Assembly (NCBI GenBank): GCA_964647485.1
Contig: CAZYHV010000015.1
Span: 1 to 64,000 of the forward strand
Reading direction: 5' to 3'
DNA: 64,000 nt
Origin: FW021-bin31 sp964647485
GTDB taxonomy: Bacteria; Bacteroidota; Bacteroidia; Chitinophagales; Chitinophagaceae
Of this stretch, positions 60,575 through 64,000 are shown one piece after another. A program made the translations under genes and the position numbers. The notes beneath the pieces were generated by a model. The model was not told the origin of the DNA. It did no database searches and worked only from the letters and a program-made list of their open reading frames with translations. Position 1 is the first letter of the stretch. Every line of letters begins with the position of its first letter.

Positions 60575-60604
60575 CTCTTTATAATTTAGAATGATAAAGA
60601 ATAC

Positions 60605-62185
60605 TTATTCCTTATATTGAGGTACGATTCCTTCCGCTAGTTTCACCATTCTGTCGATACCATCTTCCGGTAATTTACCATTTTTAAATTCTTCCAATAC
60701 ATCCGGTAATTGAGTTTCCATTTCACTTAAGAAAGTTTCTTCAAATTCCCGAATTTTATCTACAGGAACTTTGGATAACAACCCTTTGGTACCTAAATAG
60801 ATAATAGCAACCTGTTTTTCTACCGGTAAGGGAGAAAATTGGTTCTGAATCAGAATTTGTACATTTCGTTCCCCTTTATTCAATACGGCCTTGGTGGCAG
60901 CATCCATGTCACTACCAAATTTGGAAAAGGCTTCCATCTCACGATACTGTGCCTGATCCAATTTTAATGTACCGGCTACTTTTTTCATAGATTTCACCTG
61001 AGCACTTCCTCCCACACGACTTACAGAGATACCCACATTAATAGCCGGACGAATTCCCGCATTAAAGGCATCAGATTCTAAGAATATTTGTCCGTCAGTA
61101 ATAGAAATAACATTGGTAGGGATATAAGCAGAAACATCTCCTGCTTGGGTTTCAATAATAGGCAGTGCCGTTAAAGACCCTCCTCCTTTTACTTTCCCTT
61201 TTAGAGAATCGGGTAAGTCATTCATCTCTGCAGAGATATTGTCATCATTAATGATTTTAGCTGCACGCTCTAACAGACGAGAGTGAAGATAAAAAACATC
61301 ACCGGGATAAGCTTCACGACCCGGAGGACGACGCAATAACAGAGAAACTTCACGATAAGCTACCGCCTGTTTGGATAAATCATCATAAGTGATCAACGCA
61401 GGACGCCCGGTATCTCTGAAGTATTCTCCAATAGCAGCTCCTGCAAATGGAGCATAGAATTGTAAAGGAGCAGGTTCAGATGCAGAAGCAGCCACAATCA
61501 CGGTATAATCCATTGCGCCATGTTCTTCTAAAGTCTGTTTAATCTGAGCGACAGTAGAAGCTTTTTGTCCAATCGCTACATAAATACAATATACCGGATT
61601 ACCGGCTTCATAAAACTCTTTCTGATTGATAATAGTATCAATAGCAATAGCCGTTTTACCGGTTTGACGATCCCCAATAATCAACTCTCTTTGACCTCGC
61701 CCGATAGGAATCATGGCATCAATCGATTTAATTCCGGTTTGTAAAGGTTCTTCCACCGGTTCACGAAAGATTACTCCCGGAGCTTTACGCTCAATCGGCA
61801 TTTCATGTAATTCTCCTTTAATAGGTCCCTGTCCATCAATAGGTTCTCCCAAGGTATTTACCACACGTCCCAGGAGCCCCTCTCCTACATTAATGGAGGC
61901 AATTTGTCCGGTACTACGTACGGTATCTCCTTCTTTAATTCCTTTAGATTCTCCCATCAATACGACCCCCACATTATCTTCTTCTAAGTTAAGGGCAATG
62001 GCTTTCAGACCATTTTCAAATTCTACCAATTCACCGGAACGGAGATTATTTAAGCCATAAACACGGGCAATACCATCTCCCACCTGAAGAACGGTACCTA
62101 CTTCTTCAAGATCAGCAGAGGCATCAAAATTACTCAGTTGTTGACGCAATATCGCAGATATTTCATCAGGTTTAATATCAGGCAT
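60605..62185 (-). CDS. atpA: ATP synthase subunit alpha
   Basis: 526 aa F1 subunit. The P-loop is GDRQTGKTAIAIDTI, followed by the conserved PAPLQFYAPFAGAAIGEYF and the signature SDLPDSLKG-like region and ISVSRVGGSAQVKSMKKVAG. It binds non-catalytic nucleotides and forms the F1 hexamer with beta. It is the last gene before the operon terminator; the gamma gene, which usually follows alpha, is absent here. Confidence 0.97.
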   Translation of the reverse strand: MPDIKPDEISAILRQQLSNFDASADLEEVGTVLQVGDGIARVYGLNNLRSGELVEFENGLKAIALNLEEDNVGVVLMGESKGIKEGDTVRSTGQIASINVGEGLLGRVVNTLGEPIDGQGPIKGELHEMPIERKAPGVIFREPVEEPLQTGIKSIDAMIPIGRGQRELIIGDRQTGKTAIAIDTIINQKEFYEAGNPVYCIYVAIGQKASTVAQIKQTLEEHGAMDYTVIVAASASEPAPLQFYAPFAGAAIGEYFRDTGRPALITYDDLSKQAVAYREVSLLLRRPPGREAYPGDVFYLHSRLLERAAKIINDDNISAEMNDLPDSLKGKVKGGGSLTALPIIETQAGDVSAYIPTNVISITDGQIFLESDAFNAGIRPAINVGISVSRVGGSAQVKSMKKVAGTLKLDQAQYREMEAFSKFGSDMDAATKAVLNKGERNVQILIQNQFSPLPVEKQVAIIYLGTKGLLSKVPVDKIREFEETFLSEMETQLPDVLEEFKNGKLPEDGIDRMVKLAEGIVPQYKE

Positions 62186-62246
62186 AGCTATTTATTATTA
62201 GAATTATAAATTACTTTTATCAAATGTATTAAAAATATAGTTTTAT

Positions 62247-62786
62247 TTAACTAACAAAATCTTTTCTTATATCTTGTATTTGCCGACTTACGCTGGCATC
62301 ATAAATATTATTATTAGATTCCAAAATAAAGCCACCAATTAATTGTTCCCTCACCTGAGTCACCAGATCAATCGTTTGATTTGGAATTTCTTCTTTAATT
62401 TTTTTAATGATAGCTTTGGTTAAATCTTCACCCAATGAAAAAGCTGTCGTCATTTTTACTTCCTGGATATTTTTAATCTTTCGGTATTGACGAATAGCAG
62501 CATCTACAATTTCAGGCAGAAAACCTTCTCTCCCTTTATTAATTAATAAAATAACAAAACGAATTGTTATTTCATTAAGTTTGTTATCAAAAATAGCCTT
62601 AAAGATCTTTTCTTTTTTATCCATATTTATAACAGGACTCTTTAGAAAAGTAACAAATTCACGATTTTTATCTGAAGTTTGAGCCAACAGGTTCAAATCT
62701 TGATATACATCTTCCAAACTTTGTTTTTCAACTGCAATCTCTACAAGAGACTTTGCATATCTTTCAGCTAAACGTGGATTTGGCAT
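62247..62786 (-). CDS. atpH: ATP synthase subunit delta
   Basis: 179 aa. LAERYAKSLVEIAVEKQSLE starts the helical N-terminal OSCP domain that binds the top of F1. The C-terminal IDLVTQVREQLIGGFILESN motif is characteristic. It links the peripheral stalk (subunit b) to alpha. Between atpF and atpA as expected. Confidence 0.95.
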   Translation of the reverse strand: MPNPRLAERYAKSLVEIAVEKQSLEDVYQDLNLLAQTSDKNREFVTFLKSPVINMDKKEKIFKAIFDNKLNEITIRFVILLINKGREGFLPEIVDAAIRQYRKIKNIQEVKMTTAFSLGEDLTKAIIKKIKEEIPNQTIDLVTQVREQLIGGFILESNNNIYDASVSRQIQDIRKDFVS

Positions 62787-62817
62787 GGCTAATACTTATT
62801 ATTGTTTTTAGATAATA

Positions 62818-63312
62818 TTAATTCAGCTCAATGTCGGCAAGCAGCTTTTCAATATAATCCTTTTGAACCTTCTCTTTACTTAATTCGCTTTTAAGAATTT
62901 TTTCGGCTATATCAATTGCCAAATTTCCGGTTTGATTTTTTACCTCATTAATGGCAGCCTCCTTTTGATTGTTAATAGCAATTTGTGCATTATCAACAAT
63001 TTTTTTGGCTTCTACCTTTGCCTGATCCTTCGCCTCATTAATAATCCTATCTTTGGCTTCTTTTGCCTCTTTTAGTATTTTACTTCGTTCCGTCTTGGCT
63101 TCCTTCAACACTTCTTCATGTTCATATTTCATTTGAGCCATCTCTGCTTTAATACGATCAGCAGATTCAATAGAGTCGGCTATGCCTTTTTCCCTTTCAT
63201 TCAACATTTTAAGGATGGGTTTCCAGGCAAACTTCTTTAATATAATCAAGGTAAGAAGAAAAATTAATGCCATCCAGAAGATTAATCCAATGCTGGGACT
63301 TAGTAAATCCAT
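62818..63312 (-). CDS. atpF: ATP synthase subunit b
   Basis: 164 aa. One N-terminal transmembrane helix (IGLIFWMALIFLLTLIILKK) is followed by a long charged coiled coil rich in Ala, Glu and Lys, which forms the peripheral stalk as a dimer. Only one b-type gene is present, so the stalk is homodimeric. A hairpin separates it from atpE. Confidence 0.95.
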   Translation of the reverse strand: MDLLSPSIGLIFWMALIFLLTLIILKKFAWKPILKMLNEREKGIADSIESADRIKAEMAQMKYEHEEVLKEAKTERSKILKEAKEAKDRIINEAKDQAKVEAKKIVDNAQIAINNQKEAAINEVKNQTGNLAIDIAEKILKSELSKEKVQKDYIEKLLADIELN

Positions 63313-63379
63313 TTCTTAATTCTATTAATTGGTTAGTTGATATTTGATTTTTTATAAAACCTGTTATTCTTTTTTAAAG

Positions 63380-63418
63380 TTTACTGCATTCGCCGCCCTG
63401 CGCATTGAATGCAGTAAA
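63380..63418 (-). promoter_or_regulatory. Stable hairpin between atpE and atpF
   Basis: A perfect 12-bp inverted repeat (TTTACTGCATTC with GAATGCAGTAAA, 63380-63391 and 63407-63418) with a 15-nt loop begins 14 bp after the atpE stop. The downstream side is A-rich, not U-rich, so full termination is unlikely. Partial termination or 3'-end protection of the atpE message would fit the need for many more c subunits than b. Confidence 0.55.
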
Positions 63419-63432
63419 ATGTTTGTCATTCC

Positions 63433-63684
63433 TTATACAAACAGAGCCAAAATAGCTACTACGACTGCGAAAAGAGCAACCCCTTCAATAAGGGCAGCCA
63501 TCACAATCATATTAGAACGGATTTCACCGGCAACTTCAGGCTGACGAGCAATGGCATTCATGGCATCTTTACCAACTTGACCAATACCTACACCTGCACC
63601 AATTGCAGCTAATCCGGCACCTACACCGGCACCAATTTTTCCTAGGCCGCTTGCAGCAAGGAATAAAATACTCAAAAGTGTCAT
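63433..63684 (-). CDS. atpE: ATP synthase subunit c
   Basis: 83 aa with two transmembrane helices forming a hairpin. Glycine-rich helix 1 (GAGVGAGLAAIGAGVGIG) and the polar loop ARQPE are typical. The ion-binding Glu is in MAALIEGVALF. The residues after that Glu are G-V-A, not the S/T of sodium-type rings, so a proton ring is most likely despite a Gln in helix 1. Confidence 0.96.
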   Translation of the reverse strand: MTLLSILFLAASGLGKIGAGVGAGLAAIGAGVGIGQVGKDAMNAIARQPEVAGEIRSNMIVMAALIEGVALFAVVVAILALFV

Positions 63685-63735
63685 AACGGTTTGTTTTTAT
63701 GATGATTAAATATAATCCTTAATTAAAAATTTATA

Positions 63736-64000
63736 CTACACAATAGCTTCCTCTTCAAACTCTTCATGTGGCCCATTTTCAAAGGCCTGTGCAATAAACA
63801 AGGCCGACAGGTTGGCAAAAATAAAAGCCTGAATCAACCCTACCAACAGTTCTACAAAATACATGAAGATAGTAAACGCAACAGATACTATTGAAAAGCC
63901 CCAACCTACTGCAGCAATCATTCCTCCAAAGATAAATATCAGAGAAATAATACTTAAAATAATCATGTGACCGGCCAACATATTCGCGAAAAGACGAATC
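63736..64000 (-). CDS. atpB: ATP synthase subunit a (partial, runs off the window edge)
   Basis: Only the C-terminal part is present. The frame stays open to the window end and reads IRLFANMLAGHM across 63967-63999, the conserved region with the essential Arg. Two further membrane helices and an acidic tail (GPHEEFEEEAIV) follow. It forms the half-channels of Fo. The true start lies beyond 64000. Confidence 0.93.
   Translation of the reverse strand, partial: IRLFANMLAGHMIILSIISLIFIFGGMIAAVGWGFSIVSVAFTIFMYFVELLVGLIQAFIFANLSALFIAQAFENGPHEEFEEEAIV

Noticed and set aside
63433..63684. Sodium-type ATP synthase c-ring
   Set aside because: Helix 1 has a Gln near the expected place, but the carboxylate is followed by G-V-A without the Ser/Thr needed for sodium binding.

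Overview
The window is chromosomal DNA of an AT-rich member of the Bacteroidota. Supporting signs: two proteins with type IX secretion C-terminal signals, a UpxY-type NusG paralogue at the head of an exopolysaccharide locus, TAnnTTTG promoter elements, an N-acyl-ornithine carbamoyltransferase in the arginine operon, a Ddh-type diaminopimelate dehydrogenase, the Bacteroidota-style alternate GlmU, and an ATP synthase operon in the order a-c-b-delta-alpha. I see no prophage, insertion sequence, CRISPR array, tRNA or rRNA.

Layout. 1-608: a decaying array of 72-bp tandem repeats, then AT-rich spacer. 609-5045: signalling block with a response regulator fused to a degenerate kinase, a cytosolic hybrid kinase (PAS-PAS-kinase-REC-HPt) and a LytTR regulator. 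5328-29077: exopolysaccharide locus, in order sulfotransferase, UpxY antiterminator, Wza, Wzc, GT8, Wzy, Wzx, GT2, acyltransferase, GT4, a GT4-CapK fusion, an Alg14/Alg13-type pair plus a decayed second copy, Gfo/Idh oxidoreductase, an unrecognised partner, a secreted polysaccharide lyase (containing a 100-N gap), the initiating phosphoglycosyltransferase and a GT14 enzyme. 29593-34702 (minus): polyprenyl synthase, RNase R, LpxK and glutamate formimidoyltransferase. 34794-37063: a cystathionine beta-synthase-like protein that lacks its PLP lysine, convergent with Ddh. 37251-39146: a large secreted T9SS protein. 39412-44864: infC and thrS (minus), polA (plus). 45105-48522 (minus): a CstB-like persulfide dioxygenase-rhodanese and an M1 peptidase. 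48616-53713 (minus): argF', argB, argE, argH and a DapF homologue with serine at both catalytic cysteine positions. 53817-60518: amidohydrolase, purB, acylphosphatase, tpiA, alternate GlmU, L31 and queG. 60605-64000 (minus): ATP synthase genes, with atpB running off the edge.

How it fits together. The exopolysaccharide genes form a complete Wzx/Wzy pathway: lipid-linked initiation, several glycosyltransferases, sugar modification (acyl, possibly sulfate), flipping, polymerisation, kinase-controlled export and a secreted lyase. A UpxY factor probably promotes transcription through the locus. The rest is mostly housekeeping. The most notable anomalies are enzymes that keep their fold but have lost hallmark catalytic residues (DapF-like, CBS-like, kinase-like), the in-frame GT4-CapK fusion, and several families of structured intergenic repeats that recur across the window. 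Several starts were moved from upstream TTG/GTG codons to internal ATGs where the mature family start or signal peptide begins there.
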